Source of the DNA: Spisula solida
Lineage: Eukaryota > Mollusca > Bivalvia > Venerida > Mactridae
NCBI GenBank assembly: GCA_947247005.1
Contig: OX365944.1
Span: 59,626,096-59,690,095 of the forward strand
Length of the DNA: 64,000 nucleotides
Reading direction: 5' to 3'
The notes under the pieces were generated by a model that worked only from the letters and a program-made list of their open reading frames with translations, made no database searches and had not been told where the DNA came from. Shown in pieces: positions 36,035 through 49,024 of this stretch. Within the stretch, counting starts at the first letter, position 1. The number at the start of each line of letters is the position of its first letter. The position numbers and the translations under genes were made by a program.

Positions 36035-36570
36035 TTGTACGAGGGGTGATCAACAAATACGCGGAAAAGTGCTGTAGTTTCTTTATTTGTCATTATAAGT
36101 CAATGAAACGTTCTAAACATGAAGACAAATTTATTTCAAATTGATTCACAGCTGATCAATAATATTGACCAAAGACGACACGAACGCGATTTCCTATTTT
36201 CAAATTTTCATATTTTCCAACGTTGCACATAGCAAACGATGACGTATCATTCGTTCATTTTTGATTTTATAAGTTTCTAAAGGTTGGATTATGAACTAAC
36301 AATGATATAACATTACATTCATCATTTCAAAAATTGGTTTAACGTCAAAACTCCGTTTTAGAGTTATTTGCTATGAAGCTGTTGTCTGAAAATGAGTGCG
36401 GTACCGAAAAGGGCGACGAAAGTCGTGTGGCGAATGAAATGTCATAAAATATCAATGTCAATATTCTACTGACACCAGAATGAACCACTAATGTACGAGG
36501 ATATCTGTCAGAGGAATTGGTCGTTACGAAAGTGATACTCTGATAACATGCATTTACTGTTTTACTTTTA
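36035..36570 (+). mobile_element. Truncated mariner-like terminus and flanking repeat
   Basis: GTACGAGGGGTGATCAACAA at 36038 resembles the mariner-type end at 6163 (GTACGAGGGTCATTC). No right-hand inverted terminus and no transposase frame were found. It lies between the LU-gene stop and its first AATAAA, so it may be part of the 3' UTR. Confidence 0.4.
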
Positions 36571-36694
36571 GTACAGTGTCCATTTTTAGTTTATTTTGTA
36601 TAAGTATGTATTATCTTATAAAAACGAGAAAAATGTATTCGAAAATATATATCTATTTGTACATCATAATTGTGCATACTAAATAATTTACAAT

Positions 36695-36711
36695 AATAAA
36701 CATTTAATAAA
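36695..36711 (+). terminator. Tandem AATAAA polyadenylation signals, LU gene
   Basis: AATAAA at 36695-36700 and again at 36706-36711, about 760 bp after the stop. They are the first plus-strand hexamers I found after the stop. Confidence 0.35.
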
Positions 36712-38180
36712 GCTTCAAGTATTTGGTTGGGTTTATTTTTGCCTACCGTAACCTTGTTTAAAACAAATACCTAGACATGTAAATGGTGTTATATGTTCAA
36801 CTTATATTTGAACAAAGCGAACGTCCGCTTTTGCCCTGCTAGCTTAATATAATCCATATATCTCTTCTCAACCAGGTTTGAAAACGTGTTAGGTATTATA
36901 CGAGTATATATGATCATTGTGTAATGTATAGAGCTAAAATCATTAACTGGAAAAATTGCTTGGCCTCTGACAAGGCAATGTTGTATCTTAGAGGAAAATC
37001 CATAGGCAGTGTCTGCTGGTTTAGAATGGGTTGTAAGGATAGGGCTAAGTTGATGTTTGTTCAGCTTGGTCTGTTCGCAGTAGCAGCGTACTATGTGTAT
37101 AATGGTACATCTCACTTTCTGACTGAAACAGTTAAATCATAGAAGTTAAGCAAATGTAGGCTAGAGACTAAAATAAGTGGAGGCTGATATTTGATTCACA
37201 AAACCTATTCTACTAGAAGTACAAAAATGTACATTCACAGCTTACTCAGACATTATGGCAACGTTGTATGGGTTATTGTGTTACACGTTCAGTATATACA
37301 ATATAATTTACTCTAGAGGAATATAGTGTTTTTGATTGATGTTATCTAAGGGGAGAGTAAAATTTCGTTATTAAAATTCTGGCAGTTCTATTTGAGATGC
37401 TTTACCCGTATGTCGGAATAAGATAGCTAGTCACACGAAACCATTGTTAAAATAAAAGCTAATCTAATTAAACTAGTTGAATAAATCATTGACATTTACG
37501 AGTTGACTTCAACTTTTGATGACGGGGTGGATACATTTTATTGATCTAATTATGTTTATTACATTATGTACATTAGTATTTATGATCAGTATTAATCACA
37601 CAAAATACTGAAAGTGACAACCCAAAACGAATGACCTTGGTACTTTGTAACAAAGAAATAACATAACGGTATACTGAACATGCGTATCAAGCTTCTATCA
37701 CCGTCATCATGGTTGTCACTTTTCAAAAGTGAGATAATCTCTAGTCATATATTGTAACCTTGGTACTTTAAAAATATTACTTGCTGCTGGGCATTATTGA
37801 ATTTTTAAAACACCCGGTGTACTGTAAACACAATTAATTAGAATAACAAGGAACACGAAATACTTTAACTGTCACACAGAAGAGAAACACCACGTAGATA
37901 ATATTAAAACATCACTACTAGTGACAATGCATGCGCTTACAATCAGCAGTTGGTTGAAGAAATCATTGTTCATGCTCCGAGTGTTGTTGGAAGGTGTACT
38001 CTGAACCAGTTTGTAATATTTCATTGTGAGTTGTGCCATTACCATAGTGCTGTAGATCTGAGACCAGCCGTTAGTTTCATCTGATGACAGACCTCAAAGT
38101 TGTACTTGCTCGACGTAGTCATTAACATATAACGGTGCCTAACTAAAACGTATATGTTAACATTCATCATCGTGGACACT
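36712..38180. other. Intergenic, nothing recognised
   Basis: Short open frames on both strands (for example 36789-37115 minus and 36924-37142 plus) overlap each other and show no domain or splice context. Confidence 0.5.
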
Positions 38181-38394
38181 CATGGGTTTGAACCTTGTGA
38201 TGGGTGTGTGTGTTTTATAAAAGGCTTTGTTTATCATAGTGTCACCACTTGTGAAAACGCCATCCAATTTGGACTTAAATAAATGAGACACCTATCTTTT
38301 TGTGCGCACAGTACCTCCCGAATCCTATCTCTTATTGCAGTGTTCCTGGTAGTGGTGAGCCTACTGTAACCATTCTTTAACTAGCCGGCGGCTC

Positions 38395-38485
38395 ACCAAC
38401 CGACCGCATCAGTACTAACTCATGTAACCCAGCTTCCACTTTGAAGGTGGGCGCTCTAACCACTCGGCCACGGTTGTGTTTACAT
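38395..38485 (-). mobile_element. tRNA-like SINE head fragment
   Basis: On the minus strand GTGGCCGAGTGGTTAGAGCG is followed by CCCACCTTCAAAGTGG and GCTGGGTTACATG. This is a good A box and anticodon arm with a degenerate B box. Not a functional tRNA. Confidence 0.5.
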
Positions 38486-40373
38486 GTGCCATAGGCATTA
38501 TACGAAAGCAGACCTATCAATGAATGATGTCCGTTTTCTTGTACTACCAGTAACTGTAACGTGAGAACTGAAGTGTGTGGTGTAGTTACGTTAATTCAAG
38601 CACACCTTTGTTTCCTCTATGCATATTATGCATAATATGCAAATAAACTATATTCTATTCTATTCTATTATACATGTATAGGCAAGCTGCTGGCCGTGTT
38701 AGCGTTAGTTTGTTCATTGTGGATGCCCATTATTGATATATGTAGTTGTTTCCCTTTACCAGTGTATGCGTGCCTTTCAAAGTTAATTTTGAATGATAGA
38801 TGGTGTGTACCTTATATCTACCATCCTCTTCCATATTCAGTTCCTTTATACGTCTACCACATGCTTACTGTACAATCTGGTCAAAAGTTTTAACCATTTA
38901 ACCATTACTCAATATACACCTGAACAGAATACAAGCCCTGTCTATGTTTAAACATCCCTATTAGTAGACTATAAGTATTTGGATTGGGTATGTAATTTAC
39001 GTACTGATTATCGGAAAATGTTAAATCTTCCTACTGACACTATAAGTGGATCGTGCCAGTTATGTAAGCTAATTGGTGAAAAATAAATGACATGGCACGA
39101 AAAGAATAGACCATAGGGTAGATGACTTAACGTTTTTGCAATGGTTGTTTTGGTTATAGTAAGGGTGGTGTATATATCATTCATGTGAATAGTACAATAT
39201 AAACCTAGCAAAATTTCAATTTAAATTCACATGTTGAAACTGCGAAGATTTAAAAGAATACAAATGACATGTTAAGATATTTTGACCAGTAGAAATAATG
39301 TTTGCTTAGAGCAGGAACAACAACACAAATGTATGGGTAATAACAAAATTTATTGTTTCCTTAACTTATTTAAGTATTTTGATCACAACCACTATGAGAC
39401 TTGAACAGTTTGGTTTATAGTATAATCAACACTAAATAAATGTACAATATTATGCCGTTATAATATTGCAGTGTCATGTGACAACATTTTATCCGAATTT
39501 TTAGGTGTCCACAAAATTTCAAAATGCAAACACATGCAGTATGACTCAGTAAAGTGATTGCTCCAATACACTTTTGATTGTGAGCTGTAGTTGCTGTAAA
39601 ATAACATGTAATAAAACAATAGTACATTATTCCAATCTACAAGGGAATAAACTAAAAATTTCAAATTGATACTAGTATAATTATGGCAAGATGCAAATAT
39701 GACTTGATATTGAATAACAGCACCAAAATGTTCCAACATTTAAAACCTACAAAATTCATTCAGAATGGCCACCGTAGAATAATTATAGATTAGTTTAAAC
39801 CTAAATCTACAAATTTTACTAAAACCTAAATTCTAAAAATCTCAGTAAACAGTATAGTTTACTGTTAATAGATGACAAAGCTCAGTAAGTTCTTACAGAA
39901 ACCGGACAAAGTTGAACAGTTAACGGTAGTTCAACAATGCATGTACATGTATAATTTTGTATATACACTTTTGAAAATGTTGGATACAATATGGTTAGAA
40001 CTAATTAATGATTGAAATAAGCATTTTACAGATAACTTGTAATTTAACCAAATGTAAAACTTGAACAAAAGCAAAACTATCATTAATTATGATACATGAC
40101 TAAGACAATAACTTCAAAAATGAGGTGATGAGTGTTTGATTTTGACTCTAATACCTTATACTGTGTATACTATACACATTCTGACCAGAATAAAGTTAGC
40201 TGTAAAGTTACTAGTACTACTATGGCAACAGATACTGAAACTGACTGAAATAATCAAGACTAGCATAAAAGTCATACAATATTATTAGAAAACAGTTTTT
40301 ATGAATAACTGATAATCACAGAAAAATTAACATAAATTGACATTGTAATGCATAAAAGTGAGTCAAAATGCAT
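38486..40373. other. Intergenic; short (TTCTA)n microsatellite
   Basis: TATTC units repeat at about 38651-38670. The rest is AT-rich with no supported gene. It is the 3' flank of the minus-strand DYDC-like gene. Confidence 0.5.
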
Positions 40374-40379
40374 TTTATT
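40374..40379 (-). terminator. Polyadenylation signal AATAAA of the DYDC-like gene
   Basis: AATAAA on the minus strand, about 130 bp after the TAG at 40509-40511. Confidence 0.55.
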
Positions 40380-40508
40380 TGTCTGAAATAATATTAAATT
40401 TATATACAGCAATTTGATAATAAAACAATGCCAGGTAGTTTATATATCGTTCAAATATAAATTATAAATTTATCACAGAGAAACATATTGATGGACAAGG
40501 GGAGGTAA

Positions 40509-43500
40509 CTATGATGCATCTTCTGTTGCTTGTTCTTCAGGTTTAGTTTCTTCACTTGGTTCTTCAGGTTTGGGTTCTTCATCTTCTTTGAGTTCAGTAT
40601 CAGCTTTAGGTTCTTCTTGTTCTGTTTGTTCCTCTCCTGTCTTCTCTGCAGTTTCACCAGCTTCTTGACCTTCCTGAAATATCAACGATGGAAAAATATA
40701 ATAAACATGAATTTCTGGATTTTAAAAAGATATACATTTCAAAACATATCAATTTCAAATACAGTACAACCTTTCCAGAGCAGCCCTCTGCAGAGCAACA
40801 ACCTCTCTATAACAACATCTTCATAATGTCCGTAAGTTGATATTTACTCTAAATTTAACCTCTGTGGAGCAATAACCTCTATACAATGGCCAATATTTGC
40901 AGCTCCCAATGAGTGCTGCTCTACAGAGGTTGTACTGTACTAACACTCTTATCAATCAGTCCATTAACACAATGTCATCTCAGTGAATATCATAATATCA
41001 AATCTACATGTAAAACAAGAAATTAAGCCATTCCATAAAAACCAAATTCCAAACAAGGGTCATAACTCTTTTGAAACTTTTTTCTGTGTTGGTTCTAGCA
41101 TAAATTTCTTTTAGTGATAGTACCACCCAATAAATCACAGACTCAGTATGTAACACAAACTGGTTTGATGTCTGTTTGCCATTACTGGTTAAACAAAGTG
41201 CTTGAGTTACAACAAATATGTGCAAATGTCAGACGATTGCAGATGGCTAAATAGTCATAACAATGTGTTTTCATCCCAACACAAAACATATATACCTCAC
41301 ACACAAAATCAACAATCACCTCTAAATTCATATAGTGCATAAACTTATAATCCCAACAAATAAATGTTAAGAGGTCAGCATATATGGTAAAAATATTGTA
41401 ACAGACAAAGTACAAACTCATGAAGATAACAAGACTATGTTCAATAAACGCTTATGCCCCCATGGAAGTCTTGTCCATAACAAGTAGCTTAGTAAATCAG
41501 GGGCCATAATTCTGTTGAAATGTTTACATGGCTTTGACAATACAAGGTGGTTATGATGGTTAACAAGTATGCCAAGTTTGAAAGCAATGCCTTGATGGAC
41601 TTATAAAATATTGAGTTTCAAGAACTTGAAAGTTTTGGTTAACATTTTCAATGGAATGGACAAACGGACGGACGTACTCATGAGACGGTATTTGTGGGGT
41701 TTTCTTTTGTTCTTTCTTTTGTTTGGTTGCAACCCACAAGTAGCATTTTGCACCCCACAAGTGACGGAATGAATGGAATCTTAAAATAGCCTATTGTTCC
41801 ACACCCCACAACTACCGGTGCATTCGTACGGACAGACAGACAGGGCAATCACTATATGCCTCCCGCATCAGTAGATGCCAGGGTATAAAAAGATGGAGCA
41901 TAACAATACAGGGAGGTTATATATATGGTACAGTATAATCACAATATAACAATCGGTAAAAACTTCAGTCACAGAAAAAAGATATGATTTAAAAGATTGT
42001 ACAATGTATATATTGACATAACAAGGGTCATGCTGCAATTATTTACATAAAAATTATACATGTACAAGAGGATTTGTTGACACATAAACGTATGTCTCCA
42101 ACATAGGGCCATAACTCAAGCAATATTCATCTGACCTAAAAAATTTGAAAATATGCCAACAATGCATGTTTAGTTTGATTGAAATCTAACCAAAGTTTAA
42201 GGAGAACTTAAGTGCTGACAAACTTTGTAATATTCATCCATGTAGACAGACATACAAGCATAAAATCCATATGACTTCCCCACTGTACCGGTATGTGGGA
42301 GACATAATTATAATACATGCTTAGTGAGAAATAGCTAATAGTTTTATTTGAATTTGTCCCTGAAATAATGAAATTTCATAATCAATTCACTTAGTGGCAA
42401 TATAATTATATAGAAATATAAACCATGCATTAAAAAATGTGCACATGTACTCACCAGTTAACTAAAAGAGCTGTAAAATTGATCATTAAAATGTAGAATA
42501 TCATACCTTAATCATGTATATTGATCGATCCTAGATGATCAAAACTAAAATTATCTACTAATAACTGGCACAAAGTCGTACTATTTCGAACCCATGTTAA
42601 TAAAATTATAAATTCCAAATTAAGATTGTTAATTCCATGCTAATAAATAATCAAACTTTTTATTAAAACTCTAGAAATGTATCTATGATACACAGGTGCC
42701 CCCAACCTGTCATTGTTTCACTATCAAGGGCCTTAACTCTGCTGTTACTCATACCATAGATGTTACATGAAAACCCAGTTGTACATTTACACAACAATAT
42801 TTATGTAAATACTTAAAAATACAGGGAAATCATCTAAGGCAACAAATGATACAATTCAAAGAAGCCAATTATTTTGTTAATTCAAGAGTGGTTACTGCGC
42901 AGTTACTTGTCACTGTATGTTGCTTGCAAATCTGAAATCTTCTAGGTACACCTGCAAGTACCGATGAACAGTCAAGTACACTTTTTAAAGTACCATATTA
43001 CATGTAGTAGTATTTCTGAAGAAATTATTCTGTATGTTAAGTTAAAATCCATTTTGCATCATTTACACTGTAACGGGTACATTACCTTAGGTTCCTGATT
43101 CTGTTGTTCTGCTTGTTTGGCTTCATCTGAAGGTTCCTGAGCTTCAATCACTACTGGTAACTTTGTGGGAGATGTTGTTTCTTTCTTAGCTCTCTCTTCC
43201 TCTTGCTACAAAAATATGAACATAATATATGAGTAAGTTGTATGAAACAGATACCATATATCTAACAAGAGATATTTGTAAAACATGTATGCCCCCATGG
43301 CAGCCCAATAGTCAGAAATGGTGAAGGTCACAGTAACCTTGACCTTTGACCTCAAAATCAATAGGGGTCATTTACTGTTGCTGTCCAACCTCCATGTAAA
43401 GTTTGAAGATCCTAGGTCGAAGCGTTCTAGAGTAATTGAACGGAAACCATTTAAATAGTCAGAAATTGAAAAGGTCACAGAGACCTTGACCTACTGACCT

Positions 43501-46500
43501 CAAAATCAATAGGGGTCATCTACTATTGCTGACCAACCTCCATGTAAGGTTTGAAGATCCTGGGTCAAAGCATTCTGGAGTAATTGAACGGAAACCATTT
43601 AGTCGGAAATTGAAAAAGTCACAGTGACCTTGACATTTGAGCTACTGACCTCAAAATAAATAGGGGTCATCTACTGTTGCTGACCATCCTCCATGTAAAG
43701 TTTGAAGATCCTAGGTCAAAGTGTTCTTGAGTTATTGAACGGAAACCATTTAAATAGTCAGAAAATGAAAAGGTAACAGTGACCTTGACCTTTGACCTAC
43801 TAATCTCAAAATCAATAGGGGTCATCTACTATTGCTGACCAACCTCCATGTAAAGTTTGAAGATCTTACGTCGAATCGTTCTAGAGTTATTGAACGGAAA
43901 CCATTTAAATAGTCAGAAATAGTAATGGTCACAGTGACCTTGACCTTTGACCTACTGACCTCAAAATCAATAGGGGTCATCTATTGTTGCTGACCACCTC
44001 CATGTAAAGTTTGTAGATCCTAGGTCAAAGCGTTCTTGAGTTATTGAACGGAAACCATTTTATACGACCGACAGACAGACTGACCGACAGACATGTGCAA
44101 ACCCCCTCATCAAAGATGGGGGGGGGGGGGGGGGCATAACAATTGATGAAAGTAGATGAGTGAACTACACATATATTAACTCATTAATGATGTGGTGTGA
44201 TGTAGAACATTGATACTGGTTAACTGCGCAATCCAACTATTTCTGAGGTTATTCTGTTGGCTCGCTGGTCTAATAGTATCATAATGCCAGGCAATGACAC
44301 CATACAGTATGGGTCCCACTATACGTGCAAACTATACTCATGTTGGTTTACAGTGTCAGGCCTGCAAAAAGGGTCACAATGATTTAAACTTGTTACTCCA
44401 TACTGTTAAACGTCTAATATATTTGCCTATGGAATCCTGATTTTAAAAGTTAGAGTGGAAATGACATTGCCACAGAGTGAGATCTGTACTTAAGGTTCAC
44501 TCTAATGGACGAAAATGTGTATTTTTCTTCAGTGAATTAAATACCCTTTTGGCAAAAAAACACATTAGTATCATACATCATTTTGTAGCTTAAAGTTCAA
44601 ATAATCAATATCAACGAGTGTTTTTGTAATATTCACTTGTTATAAAAATGTATTTATAAAAAGGTTAATTACAAAATAGGTATACATTTTTCAAAATGTC
44701 AGTCTCATTTATTGGGTAACAAAATGCTAGAAAAATTAGAAATTGTGGTTGTCAAATATTTTATCGAGGTCATGCCTGCCCATTTATTTAAATAAAAGCA
44801 GTCAAAATGCATTGATTTTGAACAATAAAATACATCAACATGAATTAAAATCTATCACATGTGTATGTGTGAAGGCCTACTTTTAATAAATCCTAAATAG
44901 TTTAGGGTACGGTGGGCCTGACGGACCAGATAGTTGTTGGTTTGTCCATAATCGATTTTATCGGGTCTATAAGACTTAAAACTTGATTTTTTGTACAAGT
45001 TTTAAGTTGCCTCGAAAGAACTGAAACAGGTTTATGGAAAATTAATTAAAGCTTTAGTATTTCTTTCAATTATAAACATATTTAGTTAGATATTTCTTCC
45101 CACTGTATTTTATTTGTATATACCAAAGAAATTGCCTATTTATCTTTAGTCGTACTGGTCCCTGATAACGTTTGTTCCGTCCGTTAGCCCGTTTCTTTTA
45201 ACATGAAAAAAATGCTGCATTTGGTCAGTTTGTGCGTTAAAATGGATAAATATTACTCAAAAAACTAATTGCAGACGATAATATAGCATGGCAGTAACCT
45301 CACACCATACATAAACTTACCGAGCACGTTGTAACATTTGCACGGACTATTCGTGTGGATTGAAATATTTTGACAGCTACATGTAATGACCGATTTTACA
45401 CAAACTGTATGTGATCGCGAAACGATCCAGAAAATCGAGTTACACAACTGTGTTTGCAATGATTATACGAGCATAATTAACATAAGGATTATTTAAAAAC
45501 GCATATTACTTTTGTAATTTAGCTAAAATAAAGTTTGACAGACAGCCTCGTAACACATATCAGATTATCAATTCGCTAACATGTGCAGCATTTGTTGAGA
45601 TAGGAAAATGCTGATATTGATGTTTCCTTGGGACTTAAATTAAACCGTAAGTATCATATTGTATTCGATATCATTATTCGTTATGAACGGCACATTATGA
45701 ACACCGCATCATAATGGTTTTGTCGATAAACTGTCGCACTACTTTAGCGCATGAATATAAATTTGCTACACAGCGCGAAATTCGTAAACAAACGAGATGA
45801 AAACAATAATAAATATTTGGATTTCATTGTTATTATCGTATGATCGTTTGTAAAGTTGATAAATTATGAATGTAATAAAGTTCATTATTCGATCTGGCTA
45901 TCGATTATGTTGATTACTTTGTTTGAAAAACATGTTGCTGTACGTTTACTGTGGTGACAGGAGGGAGCAAACATGGCGACTTCCTTGTCGAAATTACACA
46001 TCAACATGAAGGTGTTTTTCTCGTAAACAAAACACCAGCAGCTAATTTCAAGCCTGGCATGCCCTTGCGACGATTGATTATAAAGTATTGCCAATGAGTT
46101 CGTATTATGAAATGCAATAATGATAACGTTTGACATTTTGAAAAAAATGTTGTATTTTTCATTCGAAAATCGCCTTTATTTTAGTGTTAGCATTTGAATT
46201 AAGCAACTATATGGTACATTTTACATCACACGCAAGTGCTACAATGGTTTTCTATCATATATAATAAAAGCAAATGGTATATGCTGTTTGAAATAGTTTT
46301 TTTCAAGTGGGTGTTTTTCAAGCATTTTCAAGGGTTATGATCTACCTTAAACAGAAGAAGAAGAAACTGTACTAACTCGTTTTTTCTCTGCTTCCCGTTC
46401 AGCAATCTGTTTGGCTTCAGCTTTCCTTTTCTCTCTTAAACGTTCTTCTTTTTCAAAGTTTACTCTCTGTTTCTCAAGTTCTTCTATCTCAGCCTTTTTC

Positions 46501-47266
46501 TACCAAAGTAAAGTCAGATAAAACTACAAGCTGGCATTTACAACATCGACTATGCACCTTACAACAATTTTGAACAGAAGGGCAGTCAGTTGTTCAACAG
46601 TGAGTTCTTAAGACATGCACATATTTTTCAAAGTTAAAATACTATGAATACTAATCAAAAATATAAATATTACCTACTACATGCAGTATATTAATTAGTT
46701 TGACCAAAAGGGGTTTGGTTTTTTAATCTTAAGCTTTAAAATTCATTGATTAGCAAACTTTGTAAAATAATCAACATCAAATTAATGATACCCCTGAATA
46801 CAGGCAAATGTAATTTACAAGTAGGAGGTTTAAATCAATAACAAAGGCACCAGAGGTGAGCCACTTTAAATAGGAAATGAATGTGTGAAAATATGAATAC
46901 ACAAACTGCTCAATGTACCAGCCTGCAAAATTAGCACTTGTCCAGGACAAGTATTATTGTTGATTCTGGCAAGTAACTTCTCTAGTAACTATGCATAGAG
47001 TATACTGGAAAACTATCAATTCAGGTTTGTCGATTTGGGCAAGTAGTTTAAAATCCTAAATTCACAGACTGATGTACTACATTGTAATTCAGAAATATAA
47101 CCAAATGATAAATACAAACCTGAGCAAGAAGGTTTTGATTTTCCACATGTTTAACAAGCCACTGTGCAATGTATTCAATAGGATCTCTTGGTCTTTTTTC
47201 TGAGACTTCTGCCAAACATTTAGACAGACAATCTCCAAGACTTTGTTTCAAGTATGCTGTATCCAT
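40509..47266 (-). CDS. DYDC: DYDC-type DPY30-domain protein (radial-spoke/sperm family)
   Basis: Four coding exons, all phase 0 with consensus splice sites: 47120-47266, 46377-46499, 43086-43205 and 40509-40673, encoding 184 residues. Exon 1 holds the whole DPY-30 motif (YLKQSLGDCLSKCLAEVSEK, then DPIEYIAQWLVKHVENQ), the helix-helix dimer module that binds amphipathic helices. Exons 2 and 3 are a charged helical, probably coiled-coil stretch (KKAEIEELEKQR, REKRKAEAKQIAEREAEKKR). Exon 4 is an acidic Glu/Pro-rich tail. Order, motif and length match vertebrate DYDC1/DYDC2 (about 177 residues), which are linked to sperm and cilia; which human paralogue it corresponds to cannot be told. A 5' UTR acceptor lies just above the ATG exon (exon edge 47304). 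A donor at 49024 marks a non-coding first exon shared with a divergent promoter. Introns hold many repeat insertions. Confidence 0.88.
40762..40937. mobile_element. Pogo/Tigger-like MITE, TA-flanked, in DYDC intron 3
   Basis: 176 bp. The left end TA-CAGTACAACCT and right end AGGTTGTACTG-TA are perfect inverted repeats, with subterminal AGAGCAG matching inverted CTGCTCT. CAGTACAACCTC-type ends with TA duplications are typical of pogo/Tigger elements. Confidence 0.75.
41445..41880 (-). mobile_element. TTATGCCCCC-family element, reversed copy, in DYDC intron 3
   Basis: Starts GTTCAATAAACGCTTATGCC (inverse of the right end of copies at 3.0 and 58.1 kb) and ends with CAATCACTATATGCCTCCCG, the inverse of their left part. 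Interior GGACGGACG runs are present. It differs internally and may be composite. Confidence 0.6.
42060..42310 (+). mobile_element. ATGTCTCC-family MITE-like repeat, copy 1, in DYDC intron 3
   Basis: The left ACGTATGTCTCCAACA is inverted at the right as TGTGGGAGACATAAT, with a GTAGACAGACATACAAGC run inside. An inverted-orientation relative lies at 55.13-55.34 kb. Confidence 0.5.
43285..44145 (+). mobile_element. Element with five ~150-bp internal repeats and a poly-G tract, in DYDC intron 2
   Basis: Starts ATGTATGCCCCCATGG and ends in an approximately 18-bp G run followed by CATAAC (inverted termini). Interior units of 149-155 bp recur at about 43308, 43453, 43602, 43752 and 43907 (GTCAGAAAT, AAGGTCACAGTGACCTTGAC, AATCAATAGGGGTCATC, CATGTAAAGTTTGAAGATCC). 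CGACCGACAGACAGACTGAC precedes the right end. No coding capacity. Confidence 0.75.
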
Positions 47267-47399
47267 GGTTGATGTGTTATTTCCCAGTACTAATTACGAT
47301 GTATCTGTAACAAATAAATGTTTTCACATAAAGTCAATGAACAGATATAAATTAAAAGTTTGGGAATAAACTATACAAATAACTGGCGTAAGCCTTAAT

Positions 47400-47930
47400 T
47401 AGTAAGTGAAAGTTGGTTTATCCTCAAGGTCATGTACTACCTGTATGGTAAGCTATGATTTTGCCCTTCTAGTCTTTGAGAATTCCCATAAATTTCAGTT
47501 TATCCAGCATATGATATCTGAGGCCTTACTGGTGAGCCTATAGCTGTTTGCCACAAAGCGTGATGCTCTGCGCTGGAGCATCTCTATCTGATGTATGAGA
47601 TCTTTCTAGTGTGGATTCCAAACTGAACAGCAGTTACAAAGGTGAGATCGTACCATGTTGATATAGGCATTGGTTTTAGTATCTTCATTGGTTTTGTTCA
47701 AGTTTCGATGGAGCAATCCCAGCATGTTGTTGGCATTGTGTGTTGTCCTGTTTTTCAGTCGTCTCCAAGAATGGTTTGCTTGTATAGTCACAACCCAAAC
47801 ATTTGGTGATGACATTCTCTGTCAAGTAGACACCTTTCAGCAAATACGAATACTTCAACTTTTTACTGTCAACAATCGCTTTTCTGATTATTGTTGTCAG
47901 ATGTCTTACAAGGGCAGACATAAAATAAAT
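47400..47930 (-). pseudogene. LINE reverse-transcriptase 3' fragment in DYDC 5' intron
   Basis: The minus-strand frames at 47685-47921 and 47606-47815, joined across a frameshift, give an ordered RT C-terminal pattern: YLLKGVYL, then VTIQANHSWRRL, then NNMLGLLHRNL, then AYINMVRSHLCNCCSVWNPH. It continues with EMLQRRASRFVANSY after a stop. This matches the thumb/C-terminal end of Jockey/CR1-like LINE ORF2 (YLGV, R--Y--LVRP-LEY---VW-P, Q-RAARF). Several stops and shifts make it a dead copy. Confidence 0.75.
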
Positions 47931-47934
47931 TGAG

Positions 47935-48200
47935 AGACAGAGGTATGATACAAGGAATCCAGGTGCATTACCCTAGCTCTTGTCAAATAGATTGCTTGGT
48001 TCTTTAATGTGCCCGGTGTACAGCACGATACATACGAGACTACCTCTGGGTTTCTAACCAGTTCATCTCTAGTTGGGTGTGAAACACTGAAGTTTTTCAG
48101 GAATGACCAAGTGCCCCGGCCGAGGATCAAACCAGGGGCCTCTCAATCAGTAGTCATGAGCGTTATCAGCTCGACCAATGTGCCACCCTTGACTTCGGTG
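47935..48200 (-). mobile_element. tRNA-derived SINE in DYDC 5' intron
   Basis: Minus-strand head GGTGGCACATTGGTCGAGC, then a B-box-like CCCCTGGTTTGATCC. The tail core ACACCGGGCACATTAAAGAA is shared with the SINE at 2.5 kb. It directly abuts the LINE fragment. Confidence 0.7.
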
Positions 48201-49024
48201 CCAGTGAATTCAAGTCTTGTCGTAGCTAGATTTGATCATCTTCAGTCCTGACATGAATTTATTTTACAAACATCAGCAAACAATCTGGTGCTGGATTTGA
48301 CACTCTTAGGTACAATGTATGTCATTAATGATGAGGAAGAGTAGCTACCCATAAACTGTGCCCTAGGGTTTGCCACTCACCACGGGTACTGTATCTTATA
48401 AATGTCCCTCCAAGAGCACCTACTGCATGTGTTCTTCCAGTAAGAAATGTCTCACAGCTTCTGCGGACACAGAAGCGATGCTTGCAATCATGAAGGACCT
48501 GGTGATCATATCAAAATTAATCAGAACTGGTGATTAACCGAAACTGAACTGGTTCAATGGTAGACAGATAAGCTGTCTCCAAGTGGCTGCTTTTATATTC
48601 TGATGGTCCAGCCACTGTATAAAATATGGTCGAAATGGTTTGACAATAGACTGAATAGTTGACAAACTGTGATGTCTCTGTTGCTGACACCAGAGGCCGA
48701 GAGCCTATGATTGGTACACATTACTTTCAAACAACATGAAGAAACACACTGGTAAAACGACCATACAGTGGTTGTAGATAGTTAAGGACAATACAACAGC
48801 TGTGTAAGACCACACGTTCTAGCGATACCCCACCCACTAATTTTCAACTAGAACGCACCTATCCTGAATTGGATTCAATGTGACGAGAACACTTTAACCA
48901 TTACTGTTACAAACAACACTTAAAACCAACCAAAAACAGTAGAATTTATATAAAAAATAATGTGAATATTCAATCACAGTGTTAATATTTGTCAAAGAAT
49001 ATTTTCAATTTTAGAAATGTTTAC

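Noticed and set aside
36380..36420. SECIS element (ATGA...AA...GA) for the TGA in the LU gene
   Set aside because: The spaced motifs occur by eye but the flanks do not form the required stem.
40451..40657. 68-residue Lys/Asn-rich minus-strand frame
   Set aside because: Out-of-frame shadow of the last DYDC exon.
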